From NCBI RefSeq assembly GCF_004379255.2, contig NC_056046.1, positions 5,580,001 through 5,644,000 of the forward strand: 64,000 nucleotides of DNA, given 5' to 3'. Position 1 is the stretch's first letter; each line of letters opens with the position of its first letter. Of the stretch, positions 21,236-34,300 are shown piece by piece. The notes under the pieces are model-generated. The model was not told the DNA's origin and made no database searches. It saw only the letters and a program-made list of their open reading frames with translations. The DNA comes from Salvia splendens (lineage: Eukaryota > Streptophyta > Magnoliopsida > Lamiales > Lamiaceae). Made by a program: the position numbers and the translations under genes.

Positions 21236-22014
21236 GAGACAGTCCGGTCAGTCAGTCAGTCTTGAGTCCTGTTCGGTCAATGTGCTTTCTTTGGTTTGTT
21301 TGGTCTTTTTGTCTATGTGCGTTTTGTCTATGTGCGTTTTGTCTATGTGCGTTTTGTCTGTCTATGTGCGTGTCGTCTCTTACAAATGTTGCTGAGGTAT
21401 CTTGTTCTTCGAAGGCTGATCCCCTTTTTAGAACATATATAAGCCAACGATTGTGAGTCAAAGCTTCTACAGAAGATACAAGACCACAATTCAGCTTAAA
21501 CAAGCAGTTCGTCTGAAACGAGCTGCAATAAGCCAACGATTGTGAAGTCAAAGCTTCTACAGAAGATACAAGGCCACAATTCAGCTTAAACAAGCAGTTC
21601 GTCTGAAACGAGCTGCAATAAGCCAACGATTGTGAAGTCCAAGCTTCTAAAGAGGATACAAGACCGCAATTCAGCTTAAGAATCAAGCACTTCGTCTGAA
21701 ACGAACTGCAACGAAAGTCCGATTCTCGCGATAAAACTTGCCTGAATTAGGACAAGGGAAAGTCCGATCCACGCGATAAAACTCGCCGAATTAGGACAAG
21801 GGAAAGTCCGATCCCCAAATTAGGACAACGGAAAGTCCGATCCGAGCGATAAAACTCGCCAAATTAGGACACAAGACGAGTCCGGTCAAAGATGTTTATT
21901 TCATCAGACCAAAGACGAGTCCGGTCAAAGAAGAGTTCACTTCATAAGACCGAGGACAAACATCAACTTACCCCGTACCTTTATCCAGAATGCCGAAGTA
22001 ATTCACTTCGCTTT
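21236..22014 (+). repeat. Repeat-rich non-coding zone between pol and 3' LTR
   Basis: Several tandem families follow each other: four TATGTGCGTTTTGTC-like 15-bp units (about 21313-21370); nearly three 89-90-bp units beginning AAGCCAACGATTGTGA at 21441, 21530 and 21620; units of about 45 bp around GAAAGTCCGATCC and GATAAAACTCGCC (about 21712-21870); and GACGAGTCCGGTCAAAGA repeats (about 21873-21930). The minus strand stays open through the 90-bp units (21252-21686). Tat-lineage elements are known to carry extra or repetitive sequence here. Confidence 0.85.
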
Positions 22015-22027
22015 CCAGGGGGGGTAG
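22015..22027 (+). other. Polypurine tract
   Basis: CCAGGGGGGGTAG directly abuts the 3' LTR. The G run is the probable plus-strand primer site. Confidence 0.8.
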
Positions 22028-22708
22028 TGATGGAGTACGTACTAAACAAGCCCAACAGCAGTAAAGCCCATCAGCCTAAAGCCCAAGAAAGAGTATCAGT
22101 CCGGCATGACTAAAGAAGTTCAGTTCGGCACACCCAAAGAGTTCGGCCCCAGCCTACAGCTCGGTAAAAGCCAACCAATCAAACTCTGCTCTCAGGTCGG
22201 CATCAAGCTCTACAAAGCTGCTCGGCAATAGTTCAGCAGTTCGGTCTCAGCATCGGCAAAAGCTGCTCGGCAATACCGAACTGGGAGCCACGACCTCCAC
22301 TACACGATCTATCTAGTGGTGGACCCATGCAGGCTCTCATGACCTCCACGACATCCACGACATAATTACTGATGATGTAAGCCACTGCCTAGTTAGTGGC
22401 CATGCAGGATCTCATGACCTCCATGACCTCCACGACTTAGGGTGGTGATGCAAGCCACGATCTCAGTTCAATATATAAATAGAACTTAGATCTGGTAGAC
22501 CAGGATTTTTTACTAACTCTAGAGATAAAAGATCATATAGCAAGTCTGTGTTGTAAGCTGTAATCCCAGATCAAGCAATACAATCTTGCCCTCCCTTCTT
22601 CCCGTGGACGTAGATTTACTTCAGTAAATCGAACCACGTAAATTCTTTGTGTCGTAGTCTTTATCTTCTACCAGCATTTACAAACATCAGAAATTCGCGG
22701 ATTCATCA
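22028..22708 (+). repeat. 3' LTR
   Basis: 681 bp, reads identical to the 5' LTR, including TATAAATA at 22474-22481, and is followed by the CCAAC target duplicate. Confidence 0.95.
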
Positions 22709-22713
22709 CCAAC

Positions 22714-23277
22714 CATGCCTATGCTATTTCCCCCTTTTATCTTACTCCATTAGTATTTTATTATACTCCATTTGATGATTAAATAATTTAAAATAGAGTT
22801 GACTATTTAGGTAAACAGGGGAGGTGTCTCTTCACATGAACAAACAAATTATGAGGCATTGCTGCACATACAATATGTTTATAACTTTGTAGTTCAGCAT
22901 AACAAAGCACAGTAGTCATGTTTCCACGTGCTTAGAAAAGAAATGGAAAATGCGAGAGTTGGTGGTAGTGAAGCACTCACTGAATGCACAACGATTCAGC
23001 AAAGCTAATTCAGATACCCGTGACGTGATTGGTCGATATATAGTGGACAATACCAGCCAAACTAATTTAAGTTAATTCAAATTGTTGGTGGGAAGTTGCT
23101 TTTAAAATCAAAATTTGCCATTGTTTTTAATAGAGAGCAAAGCAAATAAGTTCCCCTTCACTAAAAGTTGCAATTATGAATACCAAATGCTGATAGTGAA
23201 AGCCAACAACGGCTTCATCAAATCTCCAACACAAAGAATTCATATTTCTATTTCTTGGCACCGTTACTACCTCAGCT
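22714..23277. other. Intergenic DNA and probable 3' region of the minus-strand gene
   Basis: AT-rich with no exon seen. The right-hand part is downstream (3' UTR side) of the small minus-strand gene ending at 23278. Confidence 0.35.
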
Positions 23278-23550
23278 TCAGGGGAAGGTGAAAGCATCGC
23301 CTCGTTGAAGCCATTTGTCATCGGATTCATTTGCAGCTTCGACGACGGCGGAGATAGCATTCTTGACTCTGGTCATGGTCTTGTGGTGGCGGAGCCGCTT
23401 CAGCACGGCGTCTCTGTCCAGACTCTGCCTCGACGGCTTCAGAAGTAGGTGGCTTGAGACTGAATCGACCGAAACCTCTTTCTTCTGTGATTCATCAGAG
23501 AATGAAGCTTGATTTTGGGCGAGCATAAAAGCCATTGATTTCTTCAACAA
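23278..23550 (-). CDS. Small conserved-looking plant protein, function unknown
   Basis: A single-exon 90-residue ORF. Translation may begin at Met1 or at Met6 (MAFMLAQNQ). A hydrophilic Ser-rich N-terminal half is followed by a basic segment, RDAVLKRLRHHKTMTRVKNA, and a C-terminus SAVVEAANESDDKWLQRGDA. The even base composition and an upstream AT-rich region with TATATATAAAG (about 23600) support a real gene. I do not recognise a named family; the basic helix-like segment suggests a nucleic-acid or membrane surface contact, which is speculation. Confidence 0.55.
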   Translation of the reverse strand: MLKKSMAFMLAQNQASFSDESQKKEVSVDSVSSHLLLKPSRQSLDRDAVLKRLRHHKTMTRVKNAISAVVEAANESDDKWLQRGDAFTFP

Positions 23551-24981
23551 TCTGTAATAATAATGAACAACGTTGGAGTATATGAGTATATGTTTGTGAT
23601 TGTTTTATATATAAAGAGATTAAATAGTTGATCTGTGGGCCTGTTTGAAACTGATTGGTTGTATTAAAAAACGGTGGTGGTTTCATATTCAAAGTGTGGG
23701 CTACGAACGTCGTTTAGTGAACCTAAAAAACCCCCACTGCGCATTCAATTTCAATAGTTAAAACAAATCGTAAGCAAAGTCCTAATTTTCTTACTTTCTT
23801 TTAATAGTCGCATAGACCATGCATGTTTGAGATTTGTAAATATTGTTATTGTTTATTACTTTAATACTATTGCTCTATCTATGTCAGCATTTAGGTATAG
23901 CAACAAATTCAATCTAATGAATCATAGTTTGATTACGATTTTAACATTTATTCTTATGATGCCAGTATCTTTCTTTTTGTCGAAAAATACTAATCGTAGC
24001 CAGCCTTTATCCGAAAATTTTGGTTATCGGTTACCTAATAACCGACACTAGTCGAGTCGATTATCGGTTAACCGTTCATGAACCATGGTTAATTCTAAGA
24101 TGACATTTGACCGGTTGCAGAAGCCTCCCATTTCAGATTGTTTTGGACACGATGCCTGTACGGAATCATCAATATTCTAACATGATTGATTAATCTTTAT
24201 TAGTGTAATTAGAGGCTCAGCATTCAACCCAAACTGTATAAGTATAAGACGAGATGTCAGAACAGCCTTATCTACATCAGGTTGCTGCTGTTTTCCCAAT
24301 GATATGTTGTCAAATTGCACACAGGTTTGTCAATTTTCTTTAAATAGAAAATGATGAAAATGCATTTTTATCCTAAGTTGCTGATGGACCACGAAATTGA
24401 TGCTAAACGGAAATTACACAATTATGGGCTGGTAAAACAATGTGCTTGCTACTGGTTTATATACTTTATTGATTACTTCATTTTTACGAAATGTCTAAAT
24501 TTAATAGAACTATGATTATTTAATTTAAACTCAAAATGAAGCAGACTTCTCAAATAGGATTGGCAGATCTTATCAAATAGGTTTAGATTTTGACTGCTTT
24601 ATAACTGAGTTATTCTCAAACACAAAATTTATACTACTATTCGATTTCATTTTCCCATGATTTCACGTGCCAATGAAATAGAAGCTAATTTTGTTTATTC
24701 CACACTTGTTAGCCAACTTCAGTTTTTCTTACAAATTATGCAAAATATATGTACTTGAAAACACAACTTAAAAGTAATGTGCAAAATTAAAATCGGGACA
24801 AACTCATACCGCATTTTATACCACCAATTAATTGGATTAATTTTGTACATACTGGTATTAGCTAATTTCTGTAAAGAACGTTAATTGGAGTCATTTTGGA
24901 CACATTCCAATCCAATTGAAAATTATAACAACACAGATTTAAAACTTACTATTAGTAAAGACTAGTCATATTGAACATCTA
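23551..24981. other. Intergenic DNA with a hAT-like repeat trace
   Basis: No gene was seen. Around 24015-24110 there is GGTTATCGGTTACC / CGGTTAACCG-type sequence of a kind common in plant hAT MITEs, but no ends were found. Confidence 0.35.
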
Positions 24982-25053
24982 GTGGCTGTAGTTTAGTGGT
25001 AAGAATTCCACGTTGTGGCCGTGGAGACCTGGGCTCGAATCCCAGCAGCCACA
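24982..25053 (+). tRNA. tRNA-His (anticodon GTG)
   Basis: A 72-nt cloverleaf. The acceptor GTGGCTG pairs with CAGCCAC, with discriminator A at 25053. The anticodon stem CCACG/CGTGG encloses TTGTGGC with GTG at 25015-25017. The T arm carries GGCTCGAATCC. No intron and no encoded CCA. Confidence 0.95.
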
Positions 25054-25337
25054 TTAATTAATTAGTTTTTAATAGTATTTCTATACACTTTTAAGTTTGA
25101 AAACAAATTTCTTTTCAACAGTTTTTTTGGGGCAAAAATATGCTGAAATAGTATGTTGTACTGTGTTAATATTGGAATCTTTGGTAGTATATTGTTTCAT
25201 TTTGAATCTAATTCTTTAGAAATTGAAAAACATCCAAAGTGGTTTTTAATTAGTACTAGTACTACTTTTGTAGTGGTTAATCAAAGGATGCTGCACAATG
25301 CCTTATAGTAATTTCCATTGCAAAATAAGAGTACACA

Positions 25338-28300
25338 TCACTTTGTTTCATCATCACTTTGATCAAGAAAGCTTAACAAAAAGCCACTAACAATTCTTCT
25401 TGCTAAAGGATGAGGGATGTTTCGACACAACCGTCCATCAATATATGCCACTATACCAGACAACACAAACTTCCCCAATCCCCATTTCCACACAAACTTC
25501 ACCTTTTGCTCATCACTGCCTTTCTCTTCATCTGCCTTTTCTTCATCCCTCCACTTTATTCTGCCGATAACTTTGCCAGAATGTTTCCGCAGCACACGGA
25601 TCATGAAACTCACAAACAGGTGCTCGCATAGAGTCAGGATCGTAGGGCCAAGTCTCCACTCCTGTCATGTGTTAGGTTTTAGATGACTGACTCGAAACAA
25701 GACTGCGAGTTTGTGTAGTGCAGTACTAACGCAATTAATGTATCCTCAAAATTCGACAATTTTGCCAACGAAAGATGCAGCAGCCCAGCCATGCTTATAG
25801 ATCCTATTTTATATCTTACCGGAGAGAACATCAACATATCTTTCACCTTACATCTTTAAGCATGTTCCCTTATTGTTAATTTTGAGACTTTTATTCAAAT
25901 CTAGCACTTTCTTCATGCAAAGTTCTAGTTTTCTTACAAAGTGGATCGTGTGTGTCCCTACAAAAGATAGAGATGCTACAGACAAACATAGAGCATACGC
26001 TTACCCTTTCTCCCCGTATGTGTTGGAGGGAATGACTTGAAGATTCCCCCTTCAACAGTGACTTGCTAGCAAGAAATCCCTTTACACGTTCCATAATCTC
26101 ATTGATGAGAGAACTGCTTGGAGGAAGGTTTTTTAGAATAACCTACAAGAAAACCAATATTGAAATGTGGTCATGGTTAGATACCCTACCAGCCTATAGT
26201 AAAGAAAGAAAGCAGTGAAAGTGGACTGTCAACATTTCTGGATCAATCTATGGCAGGCATAAAGAACAATACTGAAGCCACAATGAACACAAACATTTAT
26301 CCAAGCACCTGACTGGTATGCATTCTAGGCATGACATAACATCATCAGCGGACATTACCTGGTTTTCAATGACTCTCACCCTAAGATATTCTTGTTTGTA
26401 CATCGTATCCAACATTGCTTGAAGATAGCCCTCAATGTATAGCTGCATAGTTTAACATAAAAAGATTTGAGATTGTAACCTCAGCACCCAGAACATAAGT
26501 ACTTATTTTTGGTGGATTGGGAGGATGAAATACTCAGGGAACGTTTCTACTGCACTTCCAAGTTGTTTAAGTAAACTTCATATGAAAAAGCTGATTTATA
26601 ACAAGCATCACAGTCATATATGGTCCCAGGAGAGTAAATTTTTTACTCCTTTACAAACCTCATCAACCCCGGGACTTCTGTCTAGCTTAATTTTTCGATC
26701 TGGGCCACCTTCCATGAAAGCACTACCAAGAACAGATGGTTCCATAGCTAACTTGAGAATTCCTTGGTGAAAACCATTGACCTACAAAACATGTACTTCA
26801 CACACTTAAGTGCGAGATCCCCAGTTTATGTTTTTGAAATGATGCGAAGCAATTAAGTCTCACCACTCCATTAAAACCATTTGTTTCTGCTCCCCTAAGA
26901 ATAGAGTCTGATACTTCAGTGACTGCAGCGAATAGCACATTAGACCCAGCTGTTTTTAACTGCAAGTGGGACACATGTTGAAATTTGAGTACCATGGAAA
27001 CTAAAATCAACTACTCTTTGAAAATAGGAGAGAATGACATACTGTCTTTCCCAGATCACCAAAGTAGCGTTTTGTTCCTGAAAAACCTTTGTTGTCTACA
27101 ATTTTGCTGATCAGCTTGAGAGTGCCTGGTTTCAAAAGGTCCCCAATCAGGCCAGACTCACAAATCACAATGCAGTAATACTAAAACCAATTATACAACA
27201 TAGATATTGAAAACACAATAAACCAAAGTTCTCTATCTTCTGTAGACATCCAAATGTAATGCACATTTACATAGTCAATCCAATTCAAATGATGACTAGA
27301 AAACATAAAGTGCTCTTGAGATAAAACACTGAATATATGCAAGCCATGTTCTTTCTTCACAAATAGAACATTAAGCAATAATATTGAGAAAGTTATCATC
27401 ATGATAGTTGCAAGCATATTGAGTGACAAGGAAATACCCAAGGTTACCCCAGGAACATTAAGCAAGCCGGTTGAAGGATCAAAAAAGACGTCAAGGGAGG
27501 ATGAAGCAAGATCATCAAATATAGAAGCAAAAGCTGGAGGAAGCAGCGGGCTTCCCTTGGCAATGTAGATAGCTCTCATGGCATACCTATTGAACTTAAT
27601 TAATATAGGGAAGCCAAATTGTTAAACCAGGAGCGCAGATCAAAAGGTAGTAGCACTGTACCATGTATAGTGCTGTGCGCATTTTATAGTCAATTCTTTC
27701 AGTGTTATCAAAGCATGTGTTACAAGGACGCCATTGAGTTCAACAGTTTTTCTTTGAATAGCAGGTATCTGAAGGAGAGGATGATCAGTAATGTAGCACA
27801 ATATTGAAAACAAAAACAATATACCAGTTACAAACTAGAGAAAGAGAAGAAAAGAAAATGAATTATTCAACAAGTTGCTCTCATACCTTAATCACACTAT
27901 GGAGTAAAGATCTAAGAGTCTCTTGAGTTGAACTGTAGCTGTAACGTGAGTCCCCAGGAAGGAAGCTTGCTACGATCTTTAATTTCATAGAGAAGCACGG
28001 ATCAGTTGCTTTGTATAGATGATAGTAAGTACTTGTAGCTGATTGATAAAGAATACAACCAAGTAGGATATCAAACCTTTATAGGGTGGACCTCAAAATG
28101 ATCAAAATAGTACTGGCTGGACGTAGTTGAATTACTGAGGGAACTTCTCCAGAATGGAACCATTCTCATCAGTGTATCCTCATCAATGTTCAAGTCGAGA
28201 GGCTGCAAAGATGAAGGAATTTGACAAAGCTTATGAAAAGAATGACTCACATTTTATAATAGACATCACCAAATATTGTGCAAAGCGAATTTCAGAAAAT

Positions 28301-31300
28301 AGAACACATGGCACACGCTTTAACTCCAGAAACTGCATTACCTGAAGCACGATAGAAAGGTACTTTACTTGTCTGACATTATAACTAGTTGGAAGTAAAA
28401 CTAGTCCAATGTGAAGGACACACTCATTTGTATCAGACTTCTCCAACTGGTGCCTGCGAAGCATGGTGTTGAATGGAGCCCCAGCCCACTTCTCATCCAC
28501 ACTTAACGACTGCATTTATTAGAAACAATGATCAGGAAAGCATATAATCATGAACCCGTACCAGGAGAGAGAGAGAGAGAGAGAGAGCAATAATAACAAT
28601 AAAAATAATAGCACGGCATGTACCTGCACTCTGATTTGGCTATAGTTTAGCTGATTGGTCATTACACCATCCCAATTAATTCTTTCAAGCCTCACAATAA
28701 TTATTGGTACATAGCGCGACGAGTCACCTAGATTTACCTCCTTCACAAAATTGTAGCTTAATGTAAGATTCGGAACCAAAAAAATATCAATAAAAACAAA
28801 AAAGAAAGGAATTAAAATCTAGCTCCAGCTCAGAACAGTAACGCCTGACAAACAAAGGATTTGCCAGTTACATCTATATGAATGAAGAGGGTTGATAAAT
28901 GTATCCAACAATTCTATAACAGCAGGCCGTATCTGACCCTGAGGAGAGAGCTTTTGTAATCAGCTTTTACCAGACAAGATACTGTTGGCATTCTTTCATT
29001 CTCATTCTTCTTTTATTAACTCAAGGATTGGGGTATTTAATTTTACTGAAAAAATGCAATATACACTTTCCATCGCATCAAACAGGTATATTCAGAAAAC
29101 TAACACAACTGAATACTGAACAATGATGGCCTAGCACTTCATTATAGTAATTTCTACTCAGAGGATGCATGGTTATTAATTAAGCAAAAGAATTTTTTTC
29201 TTAAACTTCTAAGCTTTGTTTCTTTGAACCTTTTTCTGAATAAGCACCTGGACCTTCAATTTTAGTTTTCCTCTGCTTTCATTTTGTTGTATCAAGCATT
29301 ACCCTTCCATAAAGTATAAACAAGCCTTTTTACTGAGTTTAAGCACTAAAACATTCAAGAGGTATGAAATAAAATAAAGAAGGGATTCAAGATACAAAGG
29401 TAAAAGTTCAGGGACCTGATTATGAGCTGTAACTCATAATATAACAGATACCAACTATTGCTGATGATTCAATTTGGCTGTGGTCAATCATGGTACTTCA
29501 GAGATGGATATATGCATAAAAGAAATGAGTACTGAAATGGCCCTATAGTGAATATTAACCTAACCTGCTTTCCATATTCCAGCAAGTGGAGAGAAAAATA
29601 AGAGATTCTCAGCCTAAGTTTTCTGCTGGATCTGAACCCTGTATTCACCTTATGACTACCAGAGAACTCACAAATCCTCAACACTCTTGTGGTACCTTCA
29701 GCATATACTTCAAAGCCCACCTTAGCACCCTCCATACTCGTTAACCGACTGTACGTAGTTTGTTTCTGATCTTCTGGCTTCTTCTCCGGTGGTAGATGAA
29801 GTCCTAGATCTCTGGTTTGCTTGCTCCGGTAAAATGACTTCCAAGATCGTACCTTATCTAGGTTGATTTCTCGCAATAGGTGCACATCTACAGCAAGGAA
29901 ACAGCATAATCACAAACCCATGTCATTTGAGTTGCATTAACAAGAACAATGAAACATATGTCTGCTTCATAAGAAATAAAGTTCGTTTCTCCATTTAAAA
30001 AAACATTAAAACAGTGGTTGATTCATCTTCCATCTAAACTATAAAGTAGCTATTACCCAAGCTTTTCCTCCATCTTTCATATTTGTAACGACTTAACCTC
30101 CAAAGTTGTCTGTAGGAACCCCAGACAGATAAACATAGGTATACTGGTGAAATGGAATATGGTGGTTTTTTCATTGTAGAACTAGTAATTATGTACTCCC
30201 TCCGTCTGCCATTAGGAGTCCCATTCAAGTTCAGCACGGGTTTTAAGAAATATAAAGAAAAGTGGGTGAGAAAAGATAGTGGAATGTGGGGCCCATTTTT
30301 ATATATTAGAATGTGAGTGGAATGAGTTAGTGGAAAGTGAAGTGTACCCACCATTTATAGTAAAAGTGAACCGGGGGACGGACTAAAATGGTAAACTGGG
30401 ACTCCTAATGGCGGACGGAGGGAGTAACAAACAGTCAAACACTATAATCAAATTTCCCTGTCCAATTGTTCCAAGTGTAAATACCACATTCACCCTGAGT
30501 TTTGTATAAGGAATTAAAATCTAGCAAAAGAGTTCTTCTCCATAAAAGTCATTTCTATCCATTTCAGAGGGGCCAATCTTAACAAAACACAGAGTGATGT
30601 TTGCTGAGAACACAAGCTCTTTAATACAACTTCCATGACTGAAGCTAATAAAAATATTAGATGTGTTCAATAATTTTCTTTGTTAAAAGGAATATAATAT
30701 TATCCTAAACTTCGAAATAAGATCCTGTTTTAACAAACTTGTTAAATTGTGACAATAAGACTGTTTTGGTGCTATATTAAACACTCAAGATTTTCTATTT
30801 ATCCAATACTTCACTACTCATTAAACTGATTTTACAATAAGATCAAACACCCTATCAACTATTAAACCACTACATTGAAACAAAAACATCATTATATCAT
30901 TCAAGTATTTCCCAGAAAAGTCGATGAAAACATTGGCCACAACTGTATTGTCTTATACTCAGAACATGAGAATTACCATCAAGTTGAACAACTAACTTAT
31001 GTGGAAGAGTCAGGTCATCCCAGACATAGTCAATAGTACCTCCAGCTCCTAAAGTCTCTGGCTCTGAAGAGCCACCCTGCAAGCATTTGACGCAATTTAG
31101 AAATACAAGAATATGTGTAAGCAAAAATAGAGCGCACTACTGCACGTGATAAAATGGGAAAACTACACATCAGACCTTCTGATAATAAGTTAAAGGGGTA
31201 TCAGGTAAGCAGTTCTCTATTCTATAGGGGAGATTCGTCATTTGTGGCCTGCGGAAATGCAAGACTATGGTAGATGCTTCTTCCACCACATGAACAGCTG

Positions 31301-34300
31301 CAAATTCACCAATACTGTCTTTGGTGGACATGTTATCTGACTGAGTTTCAGGAAAATCAACAGATTTTCGGAATCTCACAAAAAAACGTCCTAATGAGGC
31401 CACACATATTGGTCCCGACCAACAAAGTCCCATCTCATTTGGTCGGAATTGAATGAAAAATGACGAGTCAGTTTGAGATTTTGTATGCTTTTTGAGAATA
31501 TTATCAATAAAGCTGGTAACTTTCTTTTTTCTCATTACTGTCTTCAGCCTTAAAGCTATCCTCTCTTTACTGTCGATATTGGTAACCTCTTCCATATCCT
31601 TTCAAAAAGATGAAAAATTTTCAGATCACAACTCAGGTTCACCATTATTATTTACTGTTATTGAGTTGTTCGAGTTTCAGAATACCTCCATGTAGCATTG
31701 GCGGATAGCAATTACATCATCCGAGTCGTTGCATACAATATAACGCGAGCTTAACGATACTATATGCGAATCTTTATTGACTGACGCCCTTACAGAAACT
31801 GCCAGCCTCACAATATCTTTTGATCCATAAGATTCTTCAGATTTGAGGTCTATCTCTGCAAGGCCTGATATCACATCCAAGTCCAATGGCGCTTCCAGCA
31901 CTTTCTCCTCCAGCAACTTTAAATGCAATTTGTGGCATCTAGCATTGGGTAAGGTGTATAAAAAAGGTAAATAACATGGTAGTAATATACAGAACTTTAC
32001 AATGTTTCAGTTAGCTGACTATAAATTGATTTCATCTTCACATCAGAATTTATTGACTGAAAATAAGTTTACTTTGCTAAAAAAGTATAAGGTTCTGGTC
32101 ACGATTTACTAGAGAAATTGTACACATTACACATTTATATTTGGGTCACATCTCATGAAGATAAATATGGGGAACTTAGTTAATTAGACAGGATATATAA
32201 GTTATAGCACGACAATCTTATGTACACTCCATTTAGGTAAAATTAACTGTGTTGCCAACTTTTTAAGGAATATTTTACCATAGTTTCACAGAGTTAATAA
32301 AACTTATCAAAGAAATTGAGCAGAACGTAATTACATAAAAACCAAATTGCTGCCAGGAAAACAGAAAAAGGTTATAGGAAGACATGCAGGTAACAATGAT
32401 TAGACCAACTGCTTAAGAAATACTTGACTGTTACTCTCGGTTCCAATAAAATATAGACTGGAATCTGGATGGTTGTACAACTTAAGGAACACCAACTTTG
32501 TCATATTGAGCATGGAAAATGGGAACTCTGCCCGTACACTTGAGAAGTTAGTTCGACTAGTCAAAGAGGATTCATTTTAAGTACTCCCTCTGTCCCAACT
32601 AAGTTGAGTCGAAACTTTTGGGCACGAAGATTAAGAAATTGTGTTGAAAAATGGAGAGAGTAAAGTAGGAAAGATAAAGAGAGAGTAAAGTAGGTGATGG
32701 AATAAAGTAAGAGTGATAGAATATTTTGTTTTTTGTCAAAAAAGGAAATGACACAACTTAGTTGGGACATCCCAAAAAGGAATACGACTCAACTTTTGGG
32801 ATGGAGGGAGTACTTATTTAACTGAAAATTAATTATGAACTATCATGGATGTTTCTTTGAAAACATAAGCAACAATGTAATAAGAAGAAATATAGAAGAT
32901 CGATGTTTACTTTGAGAACCATGATCTGATGGAACGAGGAGGTAAAAATGATCCTATATCTGGAGGAATACTGGTACCTAATCCTTCCATGTCAACCCTG
33001 CCAAAAACAATTTATTGTTAGTGATAAAATCAACTATCAATATATTTTTTTTAAAATCTACCAAAAAAATGCACGATACCTATATAAAGGCCTCTGGTTA
33101 GCTGAAAAACAAAATAATGGCTCATTTGTATCATTCTGCAGTGCATATGGAGTAAAGATATCCACCTAATGAACAAGCCCAACCACTTAGCAAATTTCAG
33201 TAAGATATGAACTATATTTTATTTTTCAGTATAAATACCTTTAATGTGCCTCTGAGTCCACGAGACAACCTCAGCATAGCAAAGTACTTTCCGCCACTAA
33301 AGTCTAACTCAATGTCCAAATGAGAAATATGTCCTTTTTGCTTTTGTAATTTTCTCACCCAATCACGACTATTTACTGGTTTACAGCTTGATTCGAAAGA
33401 AGTTAATGTCACCACAAAGTAGATAGTATCAGGATTAGCATAAAAATTGACAGCTGATTCAGATGAAATAGTTGCTTGGCTCCATATGTTGTCATTATCT
33501 GTAGTGCCGTGTGGATCTGCAACAAGGTGAAGATTTGTTCTTAAATATCCAGCAAACTGAACTGAAGCCTCAACACACTTTTTCAATCCCAAATACCTTT
33601 ATCAGTCAAGCGGACATGTATCTCTGTGTGCAATAGATTTGCAACCTTAATTGTGGCAAGAATAAAAATCTCCTTCTGCTCTTGCATCGCAACTGGTGAA
33701 TTTTTATTGCCAGGTGCATGCCCAAAGTTATCTGGGTTTATAACAGGTATTGTCTTTCCAACAGTTTGTATCAGGAAATATACGTTAGAAACAAAACCTT
33801 CTTCAGATGCAACAGCACAATTTGCACTGCTCAGTGAAAATCTAGTCGAGTCAACAGAAAATGCCTTTCGCACTTGGTAACTTAGTTTGTCAAATAACCC
33901 AGATAGGCGTATGGACTTCCCACCTTTAAGTTCATCTGACCACTCTATGGATGATTTCTCAAAATTACCCAAACCATCTCCAGAATGTGGTCTAAATGAG
34001 AATACATAGTTCCCTGCAGATTAATACTGAATGGGGTGAGTTTCGAGTTCTTCACAATTTGAAATAGAACACACAGGCACTAAATAGAATGGCAAAAAAA
34101 AAATAAGTCAAAAGAGAAGTGATATTGTTAGACAAAATAACCATTTCATAATCTTTGATTTGTTTCTCCCTAAATCACAACTCTATGAACATTGTCAAAG
34201 AAAAAATAAAAATATCTATACTTAATTGACTAGAAAACTCGGTGATCTAAGGTGGAGATTTATATCATCAAACTACATATTGTGTTTTCCGTGTTGCACA

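Larger units (their letters stand above)
15086..22708 (+). mobile_element. Complete Ty3/Gypsy retrotransposon, Tat-type
   Basis: The element is 7,623 bp with 681-bp LTRs that read identical, TG...CA-type ends (TGATG...CATCA) and a perfect 5-bp target duplication CCAAC (15081-15085 and 22709-22713). Domain order is gag, protease, reverse transcriptase, RNase H, a second (archaeal-type) RNase H, integrase. That order plus the extra RNase H points to the Tat lineage (Retand/Ogre group) of Ty3/Gypsy. Gag-pro and pol share one frame, separated by a single TAG. There is no chromodomain. A non-coding repeat-rich zone of about 780 bp separates pol from the 3' LTR. Confidence 0.95.

Noticed and set aside
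24010..24110. hAT-like CGGTTAACCG sequence
   Set aside because: Suggestive motif only; no terminal repeats or 8-bp duplication located.
30034..30354. 106-codon minus-strand frame
   Set aside because: It lies mostly inside a Stowaway MITE in an intron and carries no VPS13-like residues.
33517..33596. Apparent frameshift in the VPS13-like gene between two long minus-strand frames
   Set aside because: An 80-nt GT-AG intron (donor AAAG/GTATTT, acceptor TTGCAG) joins LTDK to DPHGTTDN in phase, so there is no frameshift.
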